DNA of 64,000 nucleotides from Clostridia bacterium (GTDB lineage: Bacteria; Bacillota; Clostridia; Oscillospirales; CAG-272), in assembly GCA_017472255.1 (NCBI GenBank), contig JAFUQU010000038.1, positions 226,214 to 290,213 on the forward strand, read 5' to 3'. Below the pieces are notes generated by a model. That model had not been told where the DNA came from, ran no database searches, and saw nothing but the letters and a program-made list of their open reading frames with translations. This document shows positions 16,043 to 24,954 of the stretch, in pieces; within the stretch, counting starts at the first letter, position 1, and each line of letters starts with the position of its first letter. Both the position numbers and the translations under genes were made by a program.

Positions 16043-16303
16043 TTGAATAATCCCGGATTTGTTCATTTCGAAAATGTGTGCAAATTCTATCAGAACGGCA
16101 ACCACCGCTTCGGCTTTAACGAGGACGACATCGCCGCCGTCCGTGAAACCGAAGGCGTGAAAACCGTCATGCCGCACTATGTGATGGATACGCTTGCCGA
16201 CACCGGCTCGGGCAGCGCACTGGTCGCGAGCATCTACGGCTACGACTACGACAATATGCAGCTTGCACAGATGAAGCTGGTGGAGGAAAACTATCTGACA
16301 TGA
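16043..16303 (+). pseudogene. Collapsed MacB/FtsX-type ABC transporter remnant
   Basis: An 86-codon frame from TTG 16043 (GAAAGGAG 10 bases upstream; the ATG at 16034 is too close). The first 19 or so residues (GFVHFENVCKFYQNGN) look like the start of an ABC ATPase. The rest (FNEDDIAAVRETEGVKTVMP, then ASIYGYDYDNMQLAQMKLVE) looks like the extracytoplasmic domain of a MacB/FtsX-like permease. The Walker motifs and all membrane spans are missing. It reads as an in-frame deletion that fused the two genes and lost the remainder; it is unlikely to be functional. Confidence 0.65.
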
Positions 16304-16365
16304 TAAACAGAAGAAAATGAACGTCCAAAACGGACATGATTCCGGAAAGATGTCAGATTGGGTAC

Positions 16366-16394
16366 TTTACATCCGAATCAATCCGTTGTATAAT
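16366..16394 (+). promoter_or_regulatory. Promoter of the PnuC-like gene
   Basis: TTTACA (16366-16371), 17 bp, TATAAT (16389-16394). Confidence 0.75.
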
Positions 16395-16431
16395 ATAGAC
16401 GTTAAATCAAAATTATGCGCCGGAGTTATAT

Positions 16432-17136
16432 ATGAAAGCTCAGAAACGTCTCTCCACCTCCCATCTTATCATCTTTCGTCTCTGCTTGATTGCCGTTGCG
16501 GCCGTAGCCATCACCGTCACCGGCATCGTATTCCACCAGTCTCCTTTCCGCATGGTACCGCTGTATGTGTCGCTGGTAGTCGGACTGCTGCAAGCGCAGG
16601 CGAATCGCTACGCCCCCCTGATCGGCGGCTTCAACGCCATCCTGCACGCTGCGGTTTCCTTCCATTTTGGAACCTATGCGTCGGCGGCCAGCGCGCTGTT
16701 CACCTCCTGCCCGCTCCAGCTGGCAACCTTTGTGCGTTGGAGCCGACACAGCTACAAGCATTCCACCGAGTTCCGCCGTTTGAATACAAAACAGCGGCTT
16801 GTCGTCATCGGCGGCTTCATCGTCTGCTATGCGGCGGTCTACGCCATGCTCACCGCCGCGGATTCCAGCTATCGTGTGCTTGACACGGTAAGCTCCCTGC
16901 TGGGACTGCTGATTTCAATTCTGACCATGCTGTCCTTCATTGAGTATACCTACCTCATGATTCCCTCTGGCATCCTCAGCATCGCGCTGAATATCAACGT
17001 CACGATGGATTACCCCGCGCAGATCACCTATGTGATTTACTCGGTTTACTCCTTCATCTGCATCGTACAGCAGTTCTTCACGGTGCGCAACCTCTACGCC
17101 GAGCAGCGCGCCGACAAGGCTGCCGTACAGCAATAA
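16432..17136 (+). CDS. pnuC: PnuC-like nicotinamide mononucleotide/riboside transporter
   Basis: 234 residues, almost wholly hydrophobic, about seven membrane spans. Family-like signs are QANRYAPLIGGFNAILHAAVSFHFGTYASA near residues 55-85 (given in outline), a central charged cytoplasmic loop, and the late ISILTMLSFIEYTYLMIPSG resembling the PnuC helix with substrate-contacting aromatic residues. PnuC proteins facilitate uptake of NAD precursors driven by intracellular phosphorylation. GGAG precedes the ATG by 7 bases. The sialidase-like gene follows after 21 bases, probably as an operon. Substrate could also be another vitamin of the Pnu superfamily. Confidence 0.7.
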   Translation: MKAQKRLSTSHLIIFRLCLIAVAAVAITVTGIVFHQSPFRMVPLYVSLVVGLLQAQANRYAPLIGGFNAILHAAVSFHFGTYASAASALFTSCPLQLATFVRWSRHSYKHSTEFRRLNTKQRLVVIGGFIVCYAAVYAMLTAADSSYRVLDTVSSLLGLLISILTMLSFIEYTYLMIPSGILSIALNINVTMDYPAQITYVIYSVYSFICIVQQFFTVRNLYAEQRADKAAVQQ

Positions 17137-17157
17137 TTCTTCAAGGAGGTCTTCCTT

Positions 17158-18270
17158 ATGAACACCATCACCCCCGAAGTCACCCACGGTATCGTCAACC
17201 GGGCAAAAAACACGATCTTCTCCTATCAGGGCTGGCCGTCCATCTGCCGGGACGAAAACGGCACGCTCTACGCCGTTGCGTCCGGCTTCCGCGTGGAGCA
17301 CGTCTGCCCCTTCGGAAAAACGGTCATGTACATCAGCAAAAATGACGGCAAAACCTGGACGCCGCCCATCGTCATCAATGACACCTATCTTGATGACCGG
17401 GACGCGGGAATTCTCTACATGGGCAACGGTCGAATGCTGGTCACATGGTTCAGCCACTCGACGAAATTCTACCTCGACCCCTATTTCACATGGATCAAGA
17501 ACCATGCCGCTCCCGTGGCAGCAGGCGCTGTGGTCGGTATGCTGGGCGGCTATCCCTTCGTGCCGGAAGAGCTGTCCAAGGGCGGCTCCTTCATCCGCGT
17601 GTCCGAGGATTACGGCGTGACGTGGAGCGACACCATTCAGATTCCCGTGTCCGCGCCGCACGGTCCGATTCTGTGCCGGGACGGCTCCCTGCTCTATCTG
17701 GGCAAGGAGATGTACGCTGACCACATCATTCCCAAGGGTGCGGTCTGTGCCTACAAGAGCACCGACGGCGGCTACACATGGAATCAAACCGCCAGCCTGA
17801 GCTTCCCCGAAGGCACCATCCCCGGTAACTTCCACGAACCCCACGCCATCGAACTGCCTGACGGACGCATTCTCGGCATGATTCGCGTGGAGGGCAAGAA
17901 TTTAACCAATCTGGTGGGCTACACCATGTATCAGACCATCTCCGAAGACGGCGGCAAAACATGGACGATCCCCGCTCCCACCGATGTCAGCGGTTCGCCG
18001 CCTCACCTGATGCTGCACTCGTCGGGCGCGCTGATCTGCTCCTACGGGCGGCGCAATCCTCCGCACAGCGAGCGAGCCATGATCAGCTGGGACTACGGCA
18101 AAACATGGACAGAGGAATATGTGATCGACGACCGTCCCACAGACTATGATCTGGGCTATCCCGCGTCGGTGGAGTTGAACGACGGCAGCATTCTGACCGT
18201 GTATTACCAGAAATTTTCTGGCGATCAGACAACCTCCATTCTTTATTCCAGATGGAAGCTGAAGAAATAA
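17158..18270 (+). CDS. Sialidase-like BNR/Asp-box protein
   Basis: 370 residues forming a predicted six-bladed beta-propeller. Five Asp boxes (S-x-D-x-G-x-T-W) are visible: SKNDGKTWT (about residue 60), SEDYGVTWS (149), STDGGYTWN (201), SEDGGKTWT (262) and SWDYGKTWT (310). The N-terminal SYQGWPSICRDENGTLYAVASG corresponds to the first blade. No signal peptide is present, so it is cytoplasmic. It may be an exo-alpha-sialidase or another GH33-like hydrolase acting on imported sugars; the arginine triad cannot be assigned with certainty by eye. AAGGAGG precedes the ATG by 7 bases. Confidence 0.75.
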   Translation: MNTITPEVTHGIVNRAKNTIFSYQGWPSICRDENGTLYAVASGFRVEHVCPFGKTVMYISKNDGKTWTPPIVINDTYLDDRDAGILYMGNGRMLVTWFSHSTKFYLDPYFTWIKNHAAPVAAGAVVGMLGGYPFVPEELSKGGSFIRVSEDYGVTWSDTIQIPVSAPHGPILCRDGSLLYLGKEMYADHIIPKGAVCAYKSTDGGYTWNQTASLSFPEGTIPGNFHEPHAIELPDGRILGMIRVEGKNLTNLVGYTMYQTISEDGGKTWTIPAPTDVSGSPPHLMLHSSGALICSYGRRNPPHSERAMISWDYGKTWTEEYVIDDRPTDYDLGYPASVELNDGSILTVYYQKFSGDQTTSILYSRWKLKK

Positions 18271-18272
18271 TG

Positions 18273-18310
18273 AAATGGGTCTGCCGCACCTTTGTGCAGC
18301 AGACCCATTT
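18273..18310 (+). terminator. Rho-independent terminator
   Basis: AAATGGGTCTGC (18273-18284) pairs with GCAGACCCATTT (18299-18310), followed by TTCT; it directly follows the sialidase-like gene. Confidence 0.85.
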
Positions 18311-18357
18311 TTCTACCTATGGTTGAAAAATACCGCGTGAACTCAACAAATCTCCTA

Positions 18358-18386
18358 TTGCAGGTTGCGAAACGGTATGCTATAAT
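18358..18386 (+). promoter_or_regulatory. Promoter of the XRE regulator
   Basis: TTGCAG (18358-18363), 17 bp, TATAAT (18381-18386). Confidence 0.7.
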
Positions 18387-18434
18387 AAAAGTACGAAGCA
18401 GCTGTTCGTAATACAATCGCAAGGAGAATATCAT

Positions 18435-19262
18435 ATGCTTGATATCAAAGAATTCGGAGAAAAACTCCGCTGCCACCGCAAACGTCTGGGACTGACGCAG
18501 GAAGCCGTCGCCGAGAAGGTCGGCGTGTCGGCACAGGCCGTCTCAAAATGGGAGGCGGGCGACTGTCTGCCCGATTGTTTCAACCTGAAAGCGCTGGGGG
18601 AAACCTACGGCATCTCGCTGGACATTCTGCTGGAAACCGAGACAGCGGACAATATTGACGCAGTTGCCGCCAAAATCGAGCAGCTGGCGGATGAATTTAT
18701 CTGGGCGAAGGCAAACCGGGACGCGGAGCACGCTCACCATGATCTGGGCGATGATTTATGGAAGATGTGGAAAGGCATCTATTTCATCGAAACCGGAAAT
18801 AAGGAGCTTCAGCAGCGCGATAAGGAAACGGGAAATCTTCGCGTATGCAGCAAATACGGCATGAAAGTCTGGGACGACGCGGGCGTCGCTTGTGTTGTGC
18901 AGGCAAAGCTGCGCGAACAGATGAAGCGCGTGGGTGACACTGAACTGACACTGCTTTCGGAGATGTGCTCGCCGGAGGGATTTGCAATCCTGTCCCGGCT
19001 CGATCCGCATGAGCTTGTCACAAAAGAGTCGCTGGCGGAGTCCACCGGCATCGAAAAGTATCGTCTCAACGAACTGCTGATCTATTTTACCGAGCACGAA
19101 ATCATCGTATTCAACGTGCGCGAAGGCGGCGTCAGGGGCTACAAGCTGGGCGCGCATTTTGGAATCGCGGCGGCGATGGTAACGGCGGCCGCGTATGTGC
19201 TGTCGAAAAAGGACTGCTGTATCAGCGAATACATCTCAAACGATACCATCCCCATGATATGA
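18435..19262 (+). CDS. XRE-family transcriptional regulator with C-terminal sensor region
   Basis: 275 residues. The N-terminal Cro/C1-type HTH lies at residues 7-62 (LRCHRKRLGLTQEAVAEKVG, VSAQAVSKWEAGDCLPD). The C-terminal 200 residues are helical. They include a possible second winged-helix-like unit near residues 175-235 (LLSEMCSPEGFAILSRLDP, then ESTGIEKYRLNELLIYF and EGGVRGYKLGAHFG) and Cys residues in KKDCCISEY. AAGGAG precedes the ATG. It is monocistronic, with its own promoter and terminator. The ligand or partner is unknown. Confidence 0.8.
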   Translation: MLDIKEFGEKLRCHRKRLGLTQEAVAEKVGVSAQAVSKWEAGDCLPDCFNLKALGETYGISLDILLETETADNIDAVAAKIEQLADEFIWAKANRDAEHAHHDLGDDLWKMWKGIYFIETGNKELQQRDKETGNLRVCSKYGMKVWDDAGVACVVQAKLREQMKRVGDTELTLLSEMCSPEGFAILSRLDPHELVTKESLAESTGIEKYRLNELLIYFTEHEIIVFNVREGGVRGYKLGAHFGIAAAMVTAAAYVLSKKDCCISEYISNDTIPMI

Positions 19263-19263
19263 A

Positions 19264-19296
19264 AAATCCGTCCGGAGCGCTGCTCCGGACGGATTT
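19264..19296. terminator. Bidirectional terminator
   Basis: AAATCCGTCCGGAGC-GCT-GCTCCGGACGGATTT, flanked by A- and T-rich bases, between the convergent XRE gene and the esterase-like gene. Confidence 0.85.
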
Positions 19297-19301
19297 CTTG
19301 C

Positions 19302-20291
19302 TTATAACATCTTTTTCAGCGCGTCCCACGCGATGTCCGCGTAGAAGCGGTGTCCGCCGTCGCCTACGACGTGGGCGATGCGATCGGGCACACCGGCAGC
19401 CTCGTAAGCCTTCCTGCCGATGGCCACCATCTCCTTCGCCTCAGCCAGCGGGAAGATATTGTCCTGGGCGCCGCTGACCACCACCAGCCTGCGGGGCGCG
19501 GTCATGGCAAGCAACTCGCTCATGTCAAAATACTCGAGAATATGCGGCACATAATTGCAAGTACAGTGCATCATCGCGCCGATGGACGCCGCGAAGCTCG
19601 ATACCGCGCATGAGGGAACGGTTCCCGCCAGACGGGGTTCCATCGCGCCGCAGTAGGTGGAGCAGGTGCCGCCGCCCGAATTACCCAGCGTGTAGATTGC
19701 ATCCGGGTTTACGATATCCGCGAACTTCTCCAGCAGCGCGTCGATGCAGCGCATCACGTCCCAGACACGCTCGCCGATGGTCGTGCGCCCGATGAGAAGA
19801 TTGGTCATGGACGGATTCTGACACTGGGGACCTTTCTCATTGCCGCCGCACTCGCCGAAGTCACGCTGCTCCAGCGCAATGGCGCACCAGCCTTCCTTCA
19901 CCGCGCGGACACAGAAATCCCGGTCGCCCGCGACAACCTCTCCCTCATATTTTGTGCGTCCCAGCGAAATGTGCATACCCTTGCTGTGACCCTGCATACA
20001 GATCACCGTATTCAGCGGCGCGGCGGCGCCGTTTGGAATCAGCATATGGCAGGGTACATAATAGCCCGGCTCACTCTGGAAGCGGAATCGGATTTCGCGG
20101 TATTCGTCCCCCGCTTTGTCGAAATCGATTTCCACCAGCAGCTCGGCGGGAACCATTTTATCCATTCCCAGCAGCTCGCCTAGCTTTTCGCGAGCGCGCG
20201 CCTGCCAGTCCGCCAGCGGCTCCACACCGTCCCAGCGCATGGACGGAACCGTTTCGGCAGCCAGCTTATGTGTATATTCAAAAGGTAACAT
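19302..20291 (-). CDS. Alpha/beta-hydrolase, acetyl esterase-like
   Basis: About 329 residues from the ATG at 20291 (GGAGG 9 bases upstream; the open frame further upstream lacks an RBS). Alpha/beta-hydrolase fold with nucleophile Ser in LGNSGGGTCS, acid Asp in VSGAQDNIFP and His in GDGGHRFYADIAWD; these are in the right order for a catalytic triad. The N-terminal cap-like segment and VICMQGHSKGMHISLG resemble acetyl xylan esterase/DUF1749-like hydrolases. There is no signal peptide, so it probably deacylates imported substrates. It is divergent from the MBL-fold gene. Confidence 0.75.
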   Translation of the reverse strand: MLPFEYTHKLAAETVPSMRWDGVEPLADWQARAREKLGELLGMDKMVPAELLVEIDFDKAGDEYREIRFRFQSEPGYYVPCHMLIPNGAAAPLNTVICMQGHSKGMHISLGRTKYEGEVVAGDRDFCVRAVKEGWCAIALEQRDFGECGGNEKGPQCQNPSMTNLLIGRTTIGERVWDVMRCIDALLEKFADIVNPDAIYTLGNSGGGTCSTYCGAMEPRLAGTVPSCAVSSFAASIGAMMHCTCNYVPHILEYFDMSELLAMTAPRRLVVVSGAQDNIFPLAEAKEMVAIGRKAYEAAGVPDRIAHVVGDGGHRFYADIAWDALKKML

Positions 20292-20325
20292 GATCATCAG
20301 CCTCCGTGATTGTTTTGGTGGTTTC

Positions 20326-20354
20326 AGTTTAGCATATCCAACCGGGCTTGTCAA
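20326..20354 (-). promoter_or_regulatory. Promoter of the esterase-like gene
   Basis: The minus strand reads TTGACA (20349-20354), 17 bp, TAAACT (20326-20331). Confidence 0.7.
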
Positions 20355-20406
20355 GCCTTTTGGCAAAAATGCGCATCGATTGAGCAGAAATGCTCATGCA
20401 AAGCGG

Positions 20407-20429
20407 ATATCCGATTGAAATTCGGATAT
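20407..20429. promoter_or_regulatory. Inverted repeat between divergent promoters
   Basis: ATATCCGA-TTGAAAT-TCGGATAT, perfect 8 bp arms, midway between the esterase and MBL promoters; possible operator. A small hairpin TGAGCA-GAAA-TGCTCA sits just to its left. Confidence 0.4.
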
Positions 20430-20456
20430 TATTTTCGGAAAAATTTGCGCAAACAA

Positions 20457-20485
20457 TGGACAACGCCGCGTAAATATGGTATAAT
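20457..20485 (+). promoter_or_regulatory. Promoter of the MBL/gltX/glnS run
   Basis: TGGACA (20457-20462), 17 bp, TATAAT (20480-20485). Confidence 0.65.
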
Positions 20486-20518
20486 AATATATTATATATA
20501 TGTAACGGATGTGATAGT

Positions 20519-21151
20519 TTGCCGATTCAGATCTCCTGTATTCCCGTGGGAGCCATGCGGGTCAACTGCTGGCTGCTGCGCGACGAAGCCACCGGCGAGG
20601 GCGTCGTCATCGATCCGGGCGGAGAAAACGCCGCGGATAAAATTCTCGCCCGCATTGAAACAAAGGGGATCCGCGTCCGCGGCATCCTGCTGACCCATGC
20701 CCACTTCGACCATATGCTTTCGCTGGAACGCCTTCGTGAAGCACTGAACGTGCCGGTGAGCGTACACAGCCATGACGCCGACGCGCTGCTCGACCCCAAT
20801 CTCTCCTACATGGCGCAGTTTGCGGGCATTACCCAGCCCTGCAAACCCGCCGAAAACCTGCTAAGCGACGGCGACGTCTTCCCCTTCGGCGAATCCTCGC
20901 TGACCGTTCTGCATACCCCCGGTCACACCGTCGGCTCGGTCTGCTTCATGGCAGACGGCATTCTCATCAGCGGCGACACCCTGTTTGCCGGTTCCATCGG
21001 ACGCTGCGACCTTTATGGCGGCGACGATATGGCCATGGCACAGTCGCTGAAGCGTCTGCGCGAGTTGCCCGGCGACTACAAGGTCTATCCCGGTCACGGT
21101 TCCGTGACCTCCCTCTCCCGCGAACGGGAAAACAACATTTATATGAAGTAA
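20519..21151 (+). CDS. MBL-fold metal-dependent hydrolase (glyoxalase II-like)
   Basis: 210 residues, TTG start at 20519 with a weak RBS. The binuclear metal motif is LTHAHFDHM (His60, His62, Asp64, His65). The further ligands are the His in HTPGHTVGSVCF, the Asp in SGDTLFAGSIGR and the final His in VYPGHGSVT. The compact YcbL-like form without the C-terminal substrate domain of true glyoxalase II suggests a thioester hydrolase of uncertain substrate. It lies 26 bases upstream of gltX and is probably co-transcribed with it. Confidence 0.88.
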   Translation: MPIQISCIPVGAMRVNCWLLRDEATGEGVVIDPGGENAADKILARIETKGIRVRGILLTHAHFDHMLSLERLREALNVPVSVHSHDADALLDPNLSYMAQFAGITQPCKPAENLLSDGDVFPFGESSLTVLHTPGHTVGSVCFMADGILISGDTLFAGSIGRCDLYGGDDMAMAQSLKRLRELPGDYKVYPGHGSVTSLSRERENNIYMK

Positions 21152-21177
21152 CAACCATCGACGAAAGGAACAATATC

Positions 21178-22821
21178 ATGGACAACAACTATTTAGCCGA
21201 TCTTCTCTATCCGAATATCACCACTCTTCCCGCCGACATGGAAGCGCGCTATCCGAAGCGACAGCTCCCGGAGGGAGCGAAGGTAACACGTTTTGCACCC
21301 AGCCCCACAGGCTTCCTGCATCTGGGCAATCTCTACGGCGCTTTCACCGACGAGCGCCTGGCTCACACCTCCGGCGGCGTCTTCTATCTGCGCATTGAGG
21401 ATACCGATGCCAAGCGCACCGTTCCCGGCGGCGTGGAGCTGATTATCAAGACACTGGCCAAGTTCGGTCTGGAATTTGACGAAGGCGCGGTCATTGACGG
21501 CGACAAGGGCGCTTACGGTCCCTACCGTCAGTCCGAGCGCGCGGAAATCTATCAGACCTACGCAAAGCAGCTTATCCGCGAGGGTAAGGCTTACCCCTGC
21601 TTCTGCACCGAAGAGGAAGTGGAAGCCATCCGTGAAAAGCAGGAAGCACTCAAGCTGACCCCCGGCTATTACGGCGAGTTCGCCGTCTGGCGCGACGCAC
21701 CCATCGAAAAGATCGAAGCCAAGCTCAAGGAGGGCGCTCCCTTCGTTCTGCGTTTCCGCTCCGAGGGCAGTGTTGAGAATCACTTCAAATTTAAGGATGA
21801 AATCAAGGGCGATATCAACGTCACCGAAAACGATATCGACCACGTCATCTTAAAGAGCGACGGCATCCCGACCTACCACTTCGCCCACGCGGTGGACGAT
21901 CACCTGATGGGTACCACTCATGTGGTGCGCGACGAGAGCTGGCTGTCCACCCTGCCCTTCCACATTCAGCTGTTCAAGGCGCTGGGCTTCAAGCTGCCCA
22001 AGTACTGCCACACCGCGCAGGTGATGAAGCTGGACAACGGCAACAAGCGCAAGATCTCCAAGAGAAAAGACCCCGAGTTCGCGGCAACCTTCTACCACGA
22101 GCAGGGCTATCCGGCAGCAGTGACCCGTGAGTATCTGATCACGCTTCTCAACTCCAATTTTGAGGAGTGGAGACTGGCAAACCCGACGGCTCCCCTTGAC
22201 GACTTCAAGTTCACCACTAAGAAAATGGCTGTCTCCGGCTCCCTGTTCGATATGGACAAGCTGAATGACATTTCCAAGAACGTCATCTCCCGCATGACCG
22301 CCGATGAAGTTTACGACGGCGTACTGGCATGGACGAAGGATTTCGATCCAAACTTCGCAGAAAAGCTGGCCGCTGATCCCGGCAAGGCCAAGGCCGTGTT
22401 CGCCATCGGACGGGGCGGCAAAAAGCCCCGCAAGGACATCGCTCGCTGGGGTGAGGTTAAGGCATATATGTCCTTCTTCTACGATGAGTATTTCACCGTG
22501 GAAGGCTCCTTCGGCGACTTCGTCGCCGACGATGTCAGGGCAGCTCTGAACGGCTTCCTTGAGACCTTCGATATCGCCGACGATTCGGGCGTCTGGTTTG
22601 ATAAGATCAAGGCTGTCGCCAACAAGACCGGCTTCGCGTCCGACATGAAGGCGTACAAGGCTGATCCCGCCGCCTTCAAGGGCAGCGTGGCCGACATCAG
22701 CTCCTTCATCCGACTGGCTGTGACCGGTCGCGTCAACTCTCCCGACCTTTACTCCGTCATGCAGATTCTGGGCGCCGATACGGTCATCGCCCGCGTGAAG
22801 GCAGCAATTGAAACCCTTTAA
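21178..22821 (+). CDS. gltX: Glutamyl-tRNA synthetase
   Basis: 547 residues. Class I aminoacyl-tRNA synthetase that charges tRNA-Glu. The HIGH-type motif is in FAPSPTGFLHLGNLYGA (about residues 39-55), preceded by an unusually long N-terminal lead. The KMSKS-type loop is KISKRKDPEF (about 285-294). YLRIEDTDAKR and DDHLMGTTHVVRDESWL are family-typical. The C-terminal anticodon-binding region follows. AAAGGAAC precedes the ATG. glnS lies 29 bases downstream in the same direction. Confidence 0.95.
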   Translation: MDNNYLADLLYPNITTLPADMEARYPKRQLPEGAKVTRFAPSPTGFLHLGNLYGAFTDERLAHTSGGVFYLRIEDTDAKRTVPGGVELIIKTLAKFGLEFDEGAVIDGDKGAYGPYRQSERAEIYQTYAKQLIREGKAYPCFCTEEEVEAIREKQEALKLTPGYYGEFAVWRDAPIEKIEAKLKEGAPFVLRFRSEGSVENHFKFKDEIKGDINVTENDIDHVILKSDGIPTYHFAHAVDDHLMGTTHVVRDESWLSTLPFHIQLFKALGFKLPKYCHTAQVMKLDNGNKRKISKRKDPEFAATFYHEQGYPAAVTREYLITLLNSNFEEWRLANPTAPLDDFKFTTKKMAVSGSLFDMDKLNDISKNVISRMTADEVYDGVLAWTKDFDPNFAEKLAADPGKAKAVFAIGRGGKKPRKDIARWGEVKAYMSFFYDEYFTVEGSFGDFVADDVRAALNGFLETFDIADDSGVWFDKIKAVANKTGFASDMKAYKADPAAFKGSVADISSFIRLAVTGRVNSPDLYSVMQILGADTVIARVKAAIETL

Positions 22822-22850
22822 TTTTACTGTATTTTTAAGGAGACAACATT

Positions 22851-24500
22851 ATGGTTGAAGCATCCAATTTTATAGAAGAATTTATTAACGAAGACCTGGC
22901 CGCCGGCAAGGTGGAAAAGGTTCACACCCGCTTCCCGCCGGAGCCAAACGGCTACCTGCACATCGGCCACTGCAAAGCGCTGGTCATCGACTTTGGAACC
23001 GCGCAGAAGTACGGCGGTCTCTGCAACCTCCGCATGGATGACACCAATCCCGCCAAGGAGGATACCGAGTTCGTGGACGCCATCAAGGAAGACATCCACT
23101 GGCTGGGCTTCGACTGGGGCGACCGCTTCTTCTACGGCTCGGACTATTTTGATCAGGACTACGAATTCGCCATCGAGCTGATTAAAAAAGGACTCGCCTA
23201 TGTCTGTGAGCTGACTCCCGATCAGATGGACGAATACCGCGGCGACCTGAACCATCCTGCCAAATCTCCCTGGCGCGACCGTCCCATCGAGGAAAGCCTC
23301 GACCTGTTCGAGCGCATGAAGAACGGCGAATTTCCTGAAGGCAAGTACACCCTGCGTGCAAAAATCGATCTTGCGTCCGGCAACTTCTGGATGCGCGACC
23401 CGGTGCTTTACCGTATCAAGTATGTGGAGCATCATCGTCAGGGCACGAAATGGTGCATCTTCCCTATGTACGACTTCGCGCACCCCATTCAGGACGCACT
23501 GGAAGGAATCACCCACTCCCTCTGCTCTCTGGAATATGAGATTCACCGTCCGCTGTACAACTGGGTTATCGAGAACGTCAGCGTTCCCCATACGCCCCGT
23601 CAGATTGAGTTCGCCCGCCTGAACATCACCAACACCGTTCTGTCAAAGCGTTTCCTGCGCTCCATGGTGGAAAGCGGCACGGTGGACGGCTGGGATGACC
23701 CCCGTATGCCCACCCTCTGCGGTCTGCGCAGACGCGGCTACACCGGCGCGTCGATTCTCGATTTCTGTGCCCGCGTGGGCGTCGCCAAGGCAAACAGCCT
23801 GGTTGATATCCGCCTGCTGGAGGCCTGCATCCGCGACGAGCTGAACGAAACCGCTCCCCGCCGCGTAGCTATCCTGAATCCCATTAAAGTGGTTATCGAC
23901 AACTATCCCGCCGACAAGGAAGAAATCTTCGAGCTGCCCAATCATCCGCAGCATCCCGAGATGGGCACCCGCCCTGTGAAATTCACCCGCGAGCTGTATA
24001 TCGACGCCGAGGACTTTGCCGAGGTTCCACCTCCCAAGTTCTTCCGCATGAAGCCCGACGGCGAGGTTCGCCTGATGGGCGCGTATATCGTCAAGTGCGG
24101 CGAAATTATCAAAAATGAGGACGGTTCCATCAAGGAAATTCACTGCACCGCCGATCTGGAGACCGGCAACGGCAATCCCGTTGACGGCCGCAAGATTAAA
24201 GGCACCATTCACTGGCTGTCCGCCGCGAATACTGTGGACGCCGACGTAATCCTGTACGAGAATCTGCTGACGCTGGAGGACCCCTCCAAGCTGCCTGATG
24301 ACAAGGAGTACACCGATTATTTGAATCCCACATCGGCCACCAAACTCACCAGCTGCAAACTGGAGCCTACCTGTGCCGATGCCGCCCCGGGCGACAAATT
24401 CCAGTTCGTCCGTACCGGATATTTCTGCAAGGATACGAAGAATCCCAACACCTTCAACCGCATCGTCACACTGAAGGATGGCTACAAGCCCGCCAAATAA
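22851..24500 (+). CDS. glnS: Glutaminyl-tRNA synthetase
   Basis: 549 residues. Charges tRNA-Gln directly. The start is PPEPNGYLHIGHCKAL (HIGH motif, about residues 28-43), then LRMDDTNPAKEDTEFVDAI. The GlnRS-type KMSKS variant is VLSKRFL (about 264-270), and the beta-barrel anticodon domain fills the C-terminus (EVRLMGAYIVKC, GTIHWLSAANTVDADV). AAGGAG precedes the ATG. Many Clostridia carry GlnRS, a gene thought to have spread by transfer, alongside or instead of the GatCAB route; gat genes are not in this window. Confidence 0.97.
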   Translation: MVEASNFIEEFINEDLAAGKVEKVHTRFPPEPNGYLHIGHCKALVIDFGTAQKYGGLCNLRMDDTNPAKEDTEFVDAIKEDIHWLGFDWGDRFFYGSDYFDQDYEFAIELIKKGLAYVCELTPDQMDEYRGDLNHPAKSPWRDRPIEESLDLFERMKNGEFPEGKYTLRAKIDLASGNFWMRDPVLYRIKYVEHHRQGTKWCIFPMYDFAHPIQDALEGITHSLCSLEYEIHRPLYNWVIENVSVPHTPRQIEFARLNITNTVLSKRFLRSMVESGTVDGWDDPRMPTLCGLRRRGYTGASILDFCARVGVAKANSLVDIRLLEACIRDELNETAPRRVAILNPIKVVIDNYPADKEEIFELPNHPQHPEMGTRPVKFTRELYIDAEDFAEVPPPKFFRMKPDGEVRLMGAYIVKCGEIIKNEDGSIKEIHCTADLETGNGNPVDGRKIKGTIHWLSAANTVDADVILYENLLTLEDPSKLPDDKEYTDYLNPTSATKLTSCKLEPTCADAAPGDKFQFVRTGYFCKDTKNPNTFNRIVTLKDGYKPAK

Positions 24501-24518
24501 AGCTGCCGGAGGATGAGT

Positions 24519-24917
24519 ATGAGCGAAGAAAAATTCATCTGGAAGGACCGCAAGCGCATCTTCTTCGGTCTTCCGTGGTCGTTTACCCGCTATATGCTGG
24601 AGGAGGAGAAGCTGATCATCGACAAAGGCTTTTTCACCCGCAGTGAGGATGAAATCCGTCTCTACCGCATTATGGATATCAGCCTGAAACGCTCCTTCTG
24701 GGAGAGACTCTTCGGTCTGGGAACCATCCACTGCTGCTCGGGCGATAAAACCAGCCCCGAGTTTGACATCCTGCATATCAAGGAGCCTCGCCGTGTCAAG
24801 GATATGCTGTCCGACATGGTGGAGGTCAAACGTATGGAGCGCCGCATCGGTATGCGAGAGCTGATCGACGGCGATGACAGTGAAGACCATGAGGAAGCCA
24901 TCGGTCACGACGACTGA
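24519..24917 (+). CDS. PH domain-containing protein (YdbS/bPH2-like)
   Basis: 132 residues. The ATG at 24519 is chosen because GGAGG abuts the ATG at 24513. The core YMLEEEKLIIDKGFFTRSEDEI followed by LYRIMDISLKRSFWERLFGL and IHCCSGDKTSPEFDILHIKEP is the bacterial PH-like fold found in YdbS/YdbT proteins. Unlike them, it has no membrane segments; the N-terminal LPWSFTRYML is only mildly hydrophobic. The C-terminus is charged (DGDDSEDHEEA). It lies 18 bases after glnS. Function unknown; possibly membrane-lipid or protein contact. Confidence 0.7.
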   Translation: MSEEKFIWKDRKRIFFGLPWSFTRYMLEEEKLIIDKGFFTRSEDEIRLYRIMDISLKRSFWERLFGLGTIHCCSGDKTSPEFDILHIKEPRRVKDMLSDMVEVKRMERRIGMRELIDGDDSEDHEEAIGHDD

Positions 24918-24954
24918 ACAAACTTCAAATATAAAATAAAAGGAGCAGTATACT

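Noticed and set aside
18435..18500. Toxin-antitoxin antitoxin-like HTH
   Set aside because: The XRE protein has a long C-terminal region, its own promoter and terminator, and no small toxin gene next to it.
20978..21010. Additional small ORFs within the MBL gene
   Set aside because: Only alternate frames of a gene with an intact metal-binding motif set.
24918..24954. SAM riboswitch before metY
   Set aside because: The gap is only 37 bases and holds just an RBS; no room for an aptamer.
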